64,000 nt of DNA, from contig NC_053138.1 of NCBI RefSeq assembly GCF_016808335.1, positions 12,827,900-12,891,899 on the forward strand. The letters run 5' to 3'. The position numbers and the translations under genes are program-made. Below are positions 33,501 through 45,100 of this stretch, one piece after another. The notes under the pieces were generated by a model. That model did no database searches. It was not told the origin of the DNA and was given only the letters and a program-made list of their open reading frames with translations. The stretch is from Panicum virgatum. Its lineage: Eukaryota; Streptophyta; Magnoliopsida; Poales; Poaceae. The number at the start of each line of letters is the position of its first letter. Within the stretch, counting starts at the first letter, position 1.

Positions 33501-34134
33501 TATCGTGGGATGGGTTAGCGTGAGTTGTTTTGGAAATGTGTATGGCAGTTGTACCGTGTGCTACGGCGAATGAGGAGTCCGGTAACAGTCTAAAACTTGG
33601 ATTCCGTGTGGATCAACCCTTTGTGTTACTCGGTTCAAGAAAACTGGTTTTGGAAAATACTTTCTTCCAAATGAACCACTGCATAAAATATTGCTTTCCG
33701 CAAATTAAACCCAAGCCTTACCCTTGATTTACCCTGTGCATTATACTCTATTTATACCCCCCCCCCCTCCGTGGGTGTGGTTGTACTTGCTGAGTACGTT
33801 TGTACTCACCCCATTCTTTATTTTTACAGAAGAGGATCCAGACTTTGTACCTGACGATGTTGAGTAGGGGTACCGTCCTGCACCCAGCCTTGCCTGTGGA
33901 TTTGGGTCACCCGCAGGAGTTACCGCATGGCGTAAGACTCTGATGACTTCTTTTTATATTTAATATCGTTGTGTGTGTGTGTGGATTGTAATCCTCGCGA
34001 TAGTGGCGCTTCTCTGCTCACTACCGCGTAGAGTTGTACGGTAATGAACCATCTGATGTAATAAATGTGTCATCAGCCTCCTGAGACTGATGTTTGTAAT
34101 ACATTTAAGTCTTTTCTTATGAGGGGACGCTTCA
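30598..34134 (+). repeat. 3' LTR of the gypsy element (3537 bp, full-length)
   Basis: TG...CA ends; preceded by a purine tract and followed by the CCTTT duplication. It retains the 600-bp segment lost from the 5' LTR, itself a low-complexity pyrimidine-rich and GC-rich stretch. Small differences from the 5' copy (for example CCCCCCCCC against CCCCCC near 33760) indicate some time since insertion. Confidence 0.95.
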
Positions 34135-36000
34135 CCTTTGCACACCTCCACCATTTCTTTTGCAACTTTTTGTTAGTATATTTCTTCCTCCAGTTAGCAT
34201 AAATGTGTCTAGCACAGATTCTATGCTCAGCATTGGGCATCAACTTAGCAGCAGCCTTGAGCAGCCCCTTCTGCTGATCAGATATGATGTCCCAATCATC
34301 CCCACCATTGTTGATGTTAAGATCTTTCTGAAGGAGACCAAGGAACCAGTACCAAGTATCATAACATTCTATTGGAACAGCAGCCCATGCAATAGGGTAC
34401 ATCTGATTATTAGCATCCCTTCCTATTGCGCACAATAGGTTGCTATTATGGGCCCCTTTGAACCAGCACCCATCCAAGCCTACCACTTTCCTACACCCAG
34501 CCATGAATCCCTTCTTGCATGCATCAAAACATACATAAAATCTCTCAAACACTTTCATGTCCTCAATTTCAGGGTCCAGTGTCACAACAATGGTGCTGCC
34601 AGGATTGGTCCTCAGTAGCTCCAATTGATAATCATATACCCTTGAGTACTCTCCCTTCATTCCATCTAAAGCTTTCTACATGACAATGGATTTTGCTCTC
34701 TTACACTTGGACAGTGACACATCTGCTAGGAAATCTTTCTGAACTCTTATCTGCATCTGTCCTACCTTCCAAGTGGGGTTGTCCCTTATTTCTTGGTAGT
34801 AATGCTTGGCAATCAGGGTAGAAGTGACTAATTTGTTGTCCCTCCTTGGAGGACAAGTGTGAACATCATCAAATGTAACCACCTTCAGCCATTCAGATCT
34901 GCTTGTAATGGACCCATAAATCAACCATTTGCATCCAGGCCAAGTACACACTACCCTAACCTTCTTCTCTTCATTTTTGACAAATTTGAGGTGATGGTGT
35001 GTCTTCAATCCATACTTTACTAATGCTTTTTTTGAAATGCCTGCTTGATCTGAATGCCATTCCAAGAGTAAACACTGGAATTGGAGCCTTACTGTCATAC
35101 CTGTTTTCCATGCTCTTCCACCTTACACTCTCACCATCACTGGTTTCATCATATGAATAATCATCACTTGAGTCCTGATATGAACTACCAGGTTCTTCCA
35201 AGTCAGGCACCTCTACAACTATATCCTCAAGTCTTATTTGACTACAATGAACACCCAGCTTCTTTGCTTTGTTTTTTCTCTTGATTTCAGATGCAAACTT
35301 TCTTATTTCTGCAGCTTCTTCTTCCTCTGCAGAGCTATCAACATCTGAGGCTTGCACATAATCAATGTCTAATGAATCATCAGCACTGTCTGCACCAGAG
35401 CCATCACTGTCAGCTAACTCATTTCCATCAACACCTAATCCCTTGTAATCATCTTCAACATCATTTTTTGTTACCACAACATCTTCCCCATCATTGTACA
35501 TATACTCCCGTGACAGCTTGGCAGGGCTCCTATAGAATGCACAAAAGGATGCATAATCCTTGGATTGCAACTTCGAAGTTGGAGATATCACAGGTGTTTT
35601 TTCTGCTAATGCTTCATCCACTTGTATGTGATCATCATCTGCCTCATCATCTCGGGCCCAGATGTCTTCGTCATCAGCAGTCATCTCCATACCCACCTCC
35701 TCTGCATACATGTCTACCAATAGACCATCTCTGTGCTCATCAAGCATAAACTGATAGGAAGCATCATCTGTCAACATGACTAGTCCATCCCCTATATTCT
35801 TCCCTGGCTTCAACCAATAAAGCCGCAGAATACTGTTTGAAATGATCAGCTAAATGACCCTTGATCTCAAAATAAGAAACCTTGTCCACGTCAATCTAGG
35901 ACTCTGCAATATCTCCACCCACATACACCGAATGACCATTTGCAGTTTCAAATGAACCACCGTAATGAAATCTTATAGCAATCTTGTCCAGGTTGTCCAT
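34135..36000 (-). pseudogene. MULE transposase, N-terminal and catalytic part
   Basis: It starts at ATG 36000-35998 (MDNLDKIAIRFHYGGSFE, a MuDR-type N-terminus). An in-frame stop follows near 35908 and a frameshift near 35845. An acidic region runs to about 35100, with a frameshift near 35040. The MuDR DNA-binding region follows (VCTWPGCKWLIYGS, HTCPPRRDNKLV). An in-frame TAG stands at 34676-34678. The MULE catalytic domain then has GLDGCWFKGAHNSNLL, IISDQQKGLLKA and AEHRICARHIYANWRKK. The frame runs into the gypsy 3' LTR at 34134. Two stops, two frameshifts and the insertion make it non-functional. The ordering of lesions relative to the insertion cannot be told. Confidence 0.9.
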
Positions 36001-36384
36001 CCTGATCACGAAAAACACAACACTGCATTACAACCCAACTAAAATCACTGGCTTTACCAACAGACTGCAACAAAACCTAGCCCTACCTCCATCCACTATC
36101 AATCATTGAATCACGTCCAAAAGGGTCACAAATTCACCATCAATTGAACCTAAAATAACCTCTACTGCTACTAAAATAGACATCCCAATGCAATCAAGGC
36201 AAGAAATGCGGTCGCGACAAACCCCAGAAACCCCTCCCTCCCCACATTTCCTCTCAATCGAACATGCCATCGCGGCCAAGAAATACGAAGACAACCAGCA
36301 ATCACGCACCTGGATCACCTTGCAGAAGCCGAGACGGATAGGGCGAGAAAGAGAGGACAGGGAGAGAAATGAACAAGGGAAGGT

Positions 36385-36634
36385 GAGGCGTCGGCTGTTA
36401 TGTGGGGGAGGGAGCCTGACAGGTGGGTCCCACCGTTAACCCAGTCAATCCAGCCCTCCACATCATAAGCTTGCCACGCTGTCTGTCCACGTAGGCAAAA
36501 CCAGCCTCCCAAACTGCCCGAGGGGGTTCCCTGCCTGGTTTTGCAAAGTTTAATGTGTTCATTAGCCGGTTTTGTAGTTGGTGGTGTAGGTTAGACACAT
36601 GTTGATACGTCAGGGGGTTCGGTAGACTTTTTCC
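36385..36634 (-). repeat. right TIR of the MULE
   Basis: Mirror copy of 20724 onward, with scattered point differences (for example ACGTATC against ACATATC). It would provide the promoter for the minus-strand transposase, whose start lies about 400 bases further in. Confidence 0.93.
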
Positions 36635-36644
36635 ATTAGAAAAA

Positions 36645-37586
36645 TAGAAATTGTTCCAAGAACAAAACATAACAAAATGTTCTGAAAAAATCATTCTAGG
36701 ACAAAATAAAATTCTTTCAAAAGAAAATATTTGAATACGGTCAGCAGTGGCCCTACTAGCCTTGTGCGATAGAGGCCCACGCGCGTGCGGCCCCTATCAT
36801 TACCGGGCGATGGCCAGAGAACATGGTTACGTTTCGCTGCAAGGTCTGCAAGGTTATGAAAGAACCAGGTGGTGAGCAAAAAGTTGGAAAAATTACAGTT
36901 TGCGTTAGCTCAATATACCAGGGGGTGAGCAAAAGGTTATGAACCTCAACGTATGGCGATGTGAATTTACTGACCTTGAATTTGGTTAAAAAATGTAGTC
37001 ATGGTCGCGAATGCTGTGGAGAATGGGAAATATGATTTTTTTTTTCTCTCCAATGATGAAACACGAGGGAAAGCACTGCAGGGAATAAAGGGTCGGGGCG
37101 AAGGGAGGAAGGAAAGGAAATGATCACTTACCGGCCTTTTGTAGTTGTTTGCCTTGTGTTGTGGGGGCGCAGGATGATGGAGCGGATGCCATGCCGCTGC
37201 GTGCCCAATGCATCGCATCAATCATTTGTTTGCTTCTCCTGCTTTCAGGGCCAAGGGAGGAAGGAAGGAAGGTACACTTTCAGAATGCGTCAGGCAGACG
37301 GTGTGCACATGAGCCATGAGATGATGAGACGGCGAGCGTCGAGCGGTGGCAGCGAGAAGATGGGATCTACCGATCTAGCCTCCGAGTTGTGTGACCGTGT
37401 GGTGGTGTCCCGTTGCTGCTGGTGTGGTAGCCTCCGATCCTGCGGCTCAACGCAACCATTTTTTTAAGCCCGCCGACTGACGCGGGTGCGATGCGATTCC
37501 CACGCGCTGGGAAACGAGGACGGGTGGCGGAGATGCCATGCGCTGGTCCCGGGCACGTCTATTCATCGCGCGCTGTGCTGCGCACC
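36645..37586. other. intergenic sequence
   Basis: Mixed composition; includes GAAGGAAGGAAGG-type runs near 37100 and 37250. No supported gene. The short open frames (for example 37120-37467) lack recognisable domains. Confidence 0.5.
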
Positions 37587-37907
37587 GGGACTGTTTGGTT
37601 TCAAGTAGCACAAGTATTATAAAAAATTTAACCAATAATTAGAGATATTAAATAAAAGTAATTTACAAAACCAACTCCACAACTCTGCGCTACTTCGCGA
37701 GACGAATTTAATAAGGTCTTTGACTGCGCGATTGGAGGATGATTACTATAGCATCACTGTAACCAATCATCGATTAATTACTGTCATTAGATTTGTCGTG
37801 AAAAATTACACCCATTCGTGAAAAGGTTTTAAAATAAATTTCGTACAGTCACCCATTCGTGAGATTTTTTTCTCGGGAATCATGTGCGATAGGGAAACCA
37901 GGGCCCG
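37587..37907. mobile_element. Tourist/hAT-like MITE remnant
   Basis: Left end CGGGACTGTTTGGTTTC and right end (reverse strand) CGGGCCCTGGTTTCCC are imperfect inverted repeats around an AT-rich body. The body has GAGACGAATTTAATAAG and TACTATAGCATCACTG, words common in grass MITEs. No clean target duplication seen. It lies about 700 bp upstream of the NDPK start. Confidence 0.45.
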
Positions 37908-38616
37908 ATGCGTCGCAGAAGGGGCAGAACGGTCGCTGCAGGTGGGCCCACGTGACTGTTCTTCCTCCTCCAGCTCGCCACGGTGATGGCCACCGGATTA
38001 TGGGTGGGGCCGTGGGGGTTGCTGGGGGCGGCGCTGGTGACCGGCGGCCTTAGAAGAGGGGGGGGGAGCAGAGAAGCCCGGCGGCGGCGGCGAGTTGCTG
38101 TGCGGCGGCAGTCGACGGCGGGGACGCCGGCGGCAGTCGATGGTGGGGGAGACATGCGGTGGGCTGGCACCGGGCGGGGGAGCGCGGATCCGAGCTGATT
38201 AGGGTCGGCTGCGGCGGAGGACGGCGGCGGATGCGCTGGTGGCGGCGCCGGAGGGGAGGCGGGGGCGCGGCACGGAAAAAGCTTCTGGTTAATTCGCGCG
38301 AGTTAAGAATAGAAACCCCCTGGTCCCTCCCCTCCCCTCTCCCCCCGCGCGCGCACCGACGCCACGCGATGGCGATGCTCGCCTTGCCTCCGCAACCGGC
38401 TCGAGGAGCACGAGGTGCGGTGCGGTCGGGACAGGGTCGCGATCCCCCCCTGCCGCGCCGGCTAATTAATTGGTGGGCGTGGCAGGCGGCGAGCGAGCGC
38501 ACACCGGCACACGCCCCCATCCATCTGGTCACCATCTCTCCCCCTCGCCACTCGCTGCAGCAGCCACCGACGAGCACCGGAGGAACCCTAGCCGCCGCAA
38601 GCCCACCGCGCACAAC
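37908..38616 (+). other. promoter and 5' leader region of the NDPK gene
   Basis: GC-rich with GGCGGCGG runs; shorter C-rich stretches from 38320 resemble a grass 5' leader. I see no clear TATA box. Open frames on both strands here are compositional. Confidence 0.45.
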
Positions 38617-40938
38617 ATGAGCGCCTCCAGGAAGCTGTTCCAGGCCGCCGCCAGGTCCTTCCTCTCCGCCTCCCAGCGCTCCTCCCCCGCCGCCCTCCTC
38701 GCCGCCGGTACCTTCTCCCTCCTTCCTCGAAATGCGATCTCAATCCGTTCCAGTCCCAACCGGATCGCCAGTCGAAATTCCATCTCCCTTTTTGCTAGAC
38801 TGACTGATGTAAAACGGGAGCTCGTTCCGTCTTGATGCGCAGAGGGCCGCACCGCCGCGCTCGCCACGCTCACCAACCTGGGCAGGAAGACCCTCCCTGC
38901 CGCCTACGCCTACCACAAGCAGGAATCCCACCGCGCCTCCTCGGGATGGGGAGCCTTCGCCGCCGCCGTCCCCGCTGCAGGTCCGTACGTACTAACCGAT
39001 CGATTCGATTGGATTCAACCCCGGTCACTCCGATCTAACAGTAATCGGTCTGGTCCGATGATACGATTGCATTTGTTGAGACGAATGGAACCCCGCTGCG
39101 ATTCTCACTCTCTGACAAATTAGTAACCCACAACTCTGTCTGTCCTCTCCGCAGTTTACATGCTCCAGGACCAGGAGGCTCACGCCGCAGAGGTAAACCT
39201 ACCCTGCCCCTGCTTCTCTTTTTTTTTTTTTTTTTTGATTCGTCTTCTTCTTGTGCTGTGGTCCACTGATACTGGAGCGATCAGCAAGGGGGCCTCCCTT
39301 TTCTCTCTCTAAAATCACTGCCAACCTAACGACATGGCGATGCTGCCAACTGATTGAGTGTGGGCTCCCATGTAATTTTGTGATCGATAGTGTGCTTTGT
39401 ACTTGTGTAAAGTGTTACCTGTGATTTGTTACGCTGTGCTCCGCGAACGCCCCCACTCCTTTTCCATCTCCTGTTGACATGACATCGGAGGATGCCATGT
39501 GATTCTTTTGTCAGGCTCGCTAACACTCCCCTCTACTGTGATTCCAGATGGAGCGCACCTTCATTGCCATCAAGCCTGACGGCGTCCAAAGAGGCCTGGT
39601 CAGTATTAGCGATGATCACGACATCCTAATTTCTTGAGAATTCTTGATCCTAATAGCCTACTAGATTCATACTGCTTGTCATATGTTCAGTTTAGTACAT
39701 ATGCTATCTCAATTGGTAGGAATAGATTTTCCTTTGAAAACTTTGAGGCCTTGGGCTCTGTTCTGTTCATGGCCATACAATAATTAATTGTAAATCAATC
39801 AACTGCTGCTGTTTACACCCAAGTACCCAACCCCTAGAGTATACTCTACTAGTTGGCATTCTTTATTTTTTCGTGTGGGACTTCGTCCACATGTTCTACC
39901 TCGAGATCTCATGAGTAACTAATCTATGCTGGAAACCATTTGGATGCTTAGGGAGAAGCCAGGATACATATTATATAAAGAGAAATCTGTGGCTCATTTG
40001 TTTATCTCTTCCTCGTCCTAGTGGGCTGGGCCGTTTTCCTGATTTCACTATCAAGAGTTGGGTGCTCTAGCCCAATATATTGCCTGGTTTAACCCCCAAA
40101 AAGCTTCATGGTTAAATGGTCCACATCTAGTCATATGCAGGCTGACATGTGAACTATTTTAGTTATTCAGCCAATCAGACGTTTGCTCTCTTTAGTCTTT
40201 AGTCTTTTCTCTGTACATTTGTAATGGTGCTAATAGGACTGATGTGTTTCTTTTTTCCGCTAAATTTATTTTTTGCATCAGATTTCTGAGATTGTATCTC
40301 GATTTGAGAGAAAAGGTTACAAGCTTGTTGCCATCAAGTTGATTGTTCCATCCAAAGAATTCGCTCAGAAGCACTATCATGATCTCAAAGACAGACCTTT
40401 CTTCAATGGACTGTGTGACTTTCTCAGCTCTGGCCCTGTACTTGCGATGGTAAGCAGGTCCCTCGTCTCTGCAGAGAAAATTTGGATGCATGGACAGATA
40501 CATAAGTTGGTCATACAATTTCTGTAGGTTTGGGAAGGAGAGGGTGTTATCAAGTATGGGAGAAAACTAATTGGTGCCACAGACCCACAGAAATCTGAAC
40601 CAGGAACCATCAGGGGTGATCTTGCCGTTGTTGTTGGAAGGTACGCTTCATCTAGTATACCTGTGCATATAATAATCAGAATGCCCTTTTTTCGTTGCTA
40701 AATCATATAGATTAGGAAGCTCGCAATAGGTATACATTAGCTATTCATATCTTTGATGTCATGCTTATTAGAAGTTAGGATTCTTTTTTACTGACATTCC
40801 ATCACTTAAATCAGAAACATCATTCACGGAAGTGATGGCCCGGAGACAGCAAAGGATGAGATTGCTTTGTGGTTTGAACCCAAGGAGCTTGTCTCTTACA
40901 CCAGCAACGCGGAGAAGTGGATCTACGGGGTGAACTAA
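38617..40938 (+). CDS. nucleoside diphosphate kinase, organelle-targeted (NDPK3-type)
   Basis: Exons are 38617-38707, 38843-38980, 39155-39192, 39548-39598, 40282-40449, 40528-40640 and 40815-40938. All are GT-AG and phase-consistent; the product is 240 residues. Residues 1-88 form an Arg/Ser/Ala-rich targeting region ([20 protein letters not shown]) with a hydrophobic patch, as in NDPK3 proteins of mitochondria and chloroplast. The mature enzyme begins [17 protein letters not shown] and shows [21 protein letters not shown] and [17 protein letters not shown]. The catalytic site RNIIHGSD contains the phosphohistidine His204. The end is KWIYGVN. It transfers gamma-phosphate between nucleoside triphosphates and diphosphates as a hexamer. 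Length, motifs and splice sites all look intact. Confidence 0.95.
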
Positions 40939-41310
40939 CCAGCGAATCATTTTGTTTCTATTTTGCTCTCCATTATCACATAATTGCCAATAGACCAAGG
41001 CAGGATGTACTAATAAAGTTGCGACCGTCGCTTTTGAGTTGGATTGTGACCTTCTGGTGCAGTAAGGCACAAGGAAGGAAGGAAATGTACCTTGAAATAT
41101 AGAGCGTGCACTTAGTCGCGATGTTCAAATCATAGAAATCAAACAATGTATCACCTTCAGTAGAGTCGTGTGATTCAAGATGGCGATGCAGATGTTTCTT
41201 TGGATCTATTCTCCAAATCCCTACCATCTTGATGGCTGTCTACTTCTGCTTTCGATTTTTGGGTGAGTGGGTAGGAGATGTTATTCTAGAGCTATGATAT
41301 TGGATGTTAC
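40939..41310 (+). other. NDPK 3' UTR and downstream spacer
   Basis: The likely 3' UTR has AATAAAG at about 41012 as a candidate polyadenylation signal. No other feature is supported up to the poly-T run at 41311. Confidence 0.5.
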
Positions 41311-41560
41311 TTTTTTTTTTTTTGAGAATCACACAGTACAACGAAGACGCACACAACACGCACGCACACTCACACCCTATGAATACACGTATGCAAACTC
41401 TACCCCTATGAGCACCTCCGAAGGACTGAGCACCGGCAGATCTGAAGATTCCCGAAGTCACCACTGACACCTCGTCGTCGACGGGAACGTCGCTTACCAC
41501 TTAACGTGTAACACCGGCAAATCCTAGGAAAATCCCAGGAAAAGATGCGAGCACCAGGAT
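41311..41560 (-). mobile_element. 3' end of a LINE/SINE-type retroposon
   Basis: On the minus strand a GTGCTCGCATC start leads through CCCGTCGACGACGAGGTG, GGAGGTGCTCATAGGGGTAG and GTGTGTGCGTC words to a poly-A tail (the plus-strand T run at 41311). This is the look of 3' ends of non-LTR retroposons common in grasses. No reverse transcriptase is present and I could not place the target duplication, so the 5' limit is approximate. Confidence 0.6.
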
Positions 41561-42159
41561 TCAGTGACAGCGATCAGTATTTTTGTGCAACATATGGCGT
41601 CAAAACTGTTAGTCATTTCTTGTACTTGGTGCTTGACAGACACTTTCCTTGATGACGATTACTCGATTAGAAGTTTTTGTTTCCTTTTTCCCCACACAGG
41701 GAGTTTCAAGCAATTTTCATGTAGGATAACCTGGGTCCTGGATCCTGTGACAAGACAGTAACAGTTCATGGCTAGCGCAGAGGATTAAACGATCCATGAT
41801 CAAGAGCGCCAGTGCTACCAGTCGGATTCATCAGATTACAACATGCCAAGCAAGAGGGGAGCTGAGTTTTATTACCATCTTCAAGCCTTTGTACAGGGCC
41901 TAGACTACCATTTTCAGCTCTTCACTCCCTTGCACCAAAGGATCGGATATTATTACACAGGGGAAATAGAATAGAATGCGGCCCGAGAGAAAGAGAGATC
42001 AATTGAACTTGAACAGCTAAACGAATTCCGACGGGCAACGCGGTGCCTCTCCAGTTTCCACCTCTGGCGCAGAAGGTGGCACACCTAGAAGCTTCTAGAA
42101 CCCAAAGCTCCATCAAGCTTGCTCTCGACTGTAGATTCCTTGCAAGCTTTCGCCATCGT
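41561..42159 (-). other. spacer and likely 3' UTR of the CCT gene
   Basis: The right half, downstream of the CCT stop on the minus strand, probably holds its 3' UTR. Nothing else is recognised. Confidence 0.45.
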
Positions 42160-45100
42160 CTACTTGCTCGGGTTCAGCAGGTCGCATTCTTCGATCTTGG
42201 CAAACCTCCCTCGCACCCTTGGCTGGCTGTCTGCCAGAGCCTTCCTGCAAGCATACTGCAAAGCAAAACTTCAATCTGTCACTTATCCTGCACGCATTCA
42301 ACAAGCTAGAGCCTAGAAGCTATTGATTTTCACTCTGATGGAAAACGGTGGCAGAGGACTAGTACCTTGATCTTCCTGCCAAAGTTTCGCTTGATCTTCT
42401 TCTTTCTATACCTGGAAAGCTTTTGCTTCCTTTCCTCGGTCTTCAGATCACTGATAGTTACAAGCCTCTCACAAGGTGTCTGAAGGTTTGCTGCATTCGC
42501 TGCTGGTCGAGGCGTGTTGGCTCCAAGGTTCTGTTAACAGTGAATATGGTAAGTGGCGAGCAATTTGCTGGTGCACAAGTATCTCCCAGATTTTCTATCT
42601 GCACATTCTTGCCCACAGAATCGCGACAACGCATGTACTGACTACTGAGGTGATGGGACCATACCAATATCTTGTGCACAAAAGTAGCTTCAAAGAAAAA
42701 GGAAAACTGTGCAGAATAGGGAAGACTTGTATCAGCTAAAGTAATGACCTAAAAGACTAAGAAAAGGTTGCTTTGGGCAGATATAGTAACATCTGATCGT
42801 GTTATAGCTTTGACAGCCTTTGAGCAAAGCATAGCTGTAAGCATGGCCAATGCAAGGGAAAAGGTAATGCTTTTCGGTTTTGGTTTCTTTCTCAACGATT
42901 CTTTTCTCAACATCTGTTTTTGAAAAATACTTTTATGCTGTAAGTGCGTTATTTTCCTCAACGATTCCTTATAAAAGAATAGCTACTTCCTTATTAGCAT
43001 AGTACAAGAGAAAAAGAGACGCCTAGCAAACCTGAATGTCTCCTTCACTGTAAGCTCTCCTCAACCCAAATGCTGCCTCAAAGTCCAGTCCTTGGAAGTC
43101 TAGAAAGTTCGGCCTGACAGCTCCATTCATCCAATCTGCTGAGTTGAGGCATCCAGAACTAACACTTTTCTGGAGTGAGCATTCAGGAATGGCTGGCTTC
43201 TCTTTCTCCATGGTTGGGAGTTCGGCCTGAATAAGAACTTGTTCAGCTTGCCTTGGGATTTCTTCAACTTGCAGCATGGGAATCTTAACATCCAGAAGTT
43301 CAGAGATTATCTCTTCGATTGCAGACTTCTCCATGAGTTCCTTCTCGCACTCGTATAACACTTCACTCAGGAGAGGGTCATTTTGAATGGTGCTGATGCC
43401 TGCATCCTTAATAGTTTGATCCATTGCGCTTTCACTGCCAGACATCATTGAGATGGCAGCTGCAACAGGATCAATGCTGAGCAACGGTTCTTCGATGATG
43501 ACTTCTGGAGCTTTGAACAGGTCCCCTTCTCCTCCGAGGTCATATTCTGACACCAGGGATGACTGTACCATGTTCCCCTGTTCAGTAATAAAATAGAGAT
43601 GAGAACAATTTCCAGTTGGCTAGAAGATAATAAAATCATAGTAGTATATGAATGAAAGCCGACAAGCTGGTAAGAACGAGCCAGTCTATCTGTCTAATTA
43701 AAATGGTAGTAGGACAAACAAAGGCGACCGAGATAATCTTGCTACGATGCTATCTGTTAATAAGAATATATGTTGTGGTAGGTATAATGGGTCACCACTG
43801 CCAATTCTTTGTTTGGTTTGGTTTTGTCTTGTAGGTATTGACTTGCTGCACAGAAGAAACTAAGGCAATCCAAGGTTCAGCAGTATGAAGTTGCAGTAAT
43901 AGACAACTCCTTTGAGGAGGTAGACGTGTAGAAGCAATATTTGCAAGTATCTGCTGATGCACATGTCAACTAATTAAAAGTCCCCATCGTGCTACGGCAG
44001 CATATACTAGTGGACATAGTCAGCATCTCAGCATCAGAAATGAAATCCTGGCCAAAAACATAACTGAAGGCTGAACCTAATTAGAAGCAGAGGACGCTGC
44101 TAAATATCAGAAACCATGTGGCCTTTGTGCGACTCGGAAGATGTGGAGAAGAAGATTCAAAATAGAAAGCAAGAAGCCAACACGAGCCATCATTCAGAAT
44201 AAATCTATTAGACAGAGAATGAATAAATAATCATTGGTGACTTGTACTTTGATTGGGTCCTTTTTGGGGGGACATGAAAGATTGTTTATCACTCTATTCT
44301 GCTCGCTGCGGCTGGTGGCTGGTGCTTGTTTATTGTGAGAGAAAATTACTGCTGGCTGATTAGTGATTGGTACTGGTTTGGTGTGAAAAAAAAAGTACTG
44401 TTGGTTGGCTAGAGAAGTAGCGAGCAGAACGGAATGTATTTGGGCAGAAGGCTTTCCAGCAGGTGATCATGTACTGCTTGGAAGCACCAGCCAGTGTTTT
44501 ATACAGCAGTTCAGTCATGCTTAATTTGCCAAGACGATTGAACCTGTTATTGCAAAACCATTGATTCCAGAGGTGTCCAAATCCAATCCAGGCTGTGTTT
44601 AGATCCTGTGAAATCCTGCAAAATTGGAACTGTAGCAATTTTCGTTTGTTTGTGGTAAATATTATCTTACCATGGAGTAACTAGGCTCAAAAGATTCGTC
44701 TCGAAATGTACATCTAAACTGTGAAATTAGTTATTTACTCTGTTCGCTTCATCTTCGCTGCATCCCGCCAACAGTATTTCTCTCTCACACAAAACCGGCA
44801 CCAGCCACCAGCACCAGCCAGCCAACAGTACTTTTCTCTCACAAAACATCAGCAACAGCCACCAGCACCAGCCAGCCGAACACAATGATTTTGTTTACCT
44901 ATATTTCATACTTCATGCATGCGTCTTTTGGTACATTTAATGATTCCATGTGATGGGAATTTTGGAAATTTTGGAGGAAGTTGGGGGAACTAAACACAGC
45001 CCCAACCCTAGCTAGTCTTACAAATGGAGAATCCAGGGCTGTTCCTTCTAGTTGACATATGCACATATAGTATTTGATTGACAATGCAAGCTATCTACAT

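Larger units (their letters stand above)
23413..34134 (+). mobile_element. Ty3/gypsy LTR retrotransposon with two extra ORFs, pol mostly deleted
   Basis: Direct LTRs starting TGTAACGACCCG and ending GGGGACGCTTCA bracket a 4.25-kb interior. A perfect 5-bp duplication, CCTTT (23408-23412 and 34135-34139), shows it inserted intact into the MULE transposase. A primer site follows the 5' LTR. The interior holds accessory ORF A (26488-27354), accessory ORF B (27500-28360) and gag-protease (28641-30437). Only stubs of reverse transcriptase and of the polyprotein C-terminus remain, then a purine tract. Long LTRs and an ORF upstream of gag recall the rice RIRE3/RIRE8 group (from memory; unverified). 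The element is non-autonomous and would need pol from a relative. Confidence 0.96.
20724..36634 (-). mobile_element. Mutator-like element (MULE), 15.9 kb including a nested gypsy element
   Basis: Inverted ends of roughly 250-280 bp start GGAAAAAGTCTAC at 20724 and on the opposite strand at 36634. They share AACATGTGTCTAACCTACAC and CATTAAACTTTGCAAAACCA. A perfect 10-bp duplication, ATTAGAAAAA, flanks the element at 20714-20723 and 36635-36644. Long TIRs and a 9-11 bp duplication define Mutator. Inside are a zf-GRF gene on the plus strand near the left end and a MURA-type transposase on the minus strand. The two converge. Removing the nested gypsy element (23413-34134) and its duplicate target leaves about 5.2 kb, a normal autonomous MULE size. 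Multiple lesions in the transposase mean this copy is not autonomous. Confidence 0.95.

Noticed and set aside
39217..39236. Poly-T run in NDPK intron 3 as a retroposon tail
   Set aside because: No recognisable retroposon body or target duplication adjoins it; it is most likely a simple run near an intron.
38832..40938. Long NDPK reading frame starting at the internal methionine of MERTFIAIK as a cytosolic isoform
   Set aside because: The upstream exons splice in phase and encode a good organelle-targeting region, so the long form is preferred. A shorter form is not excluded.
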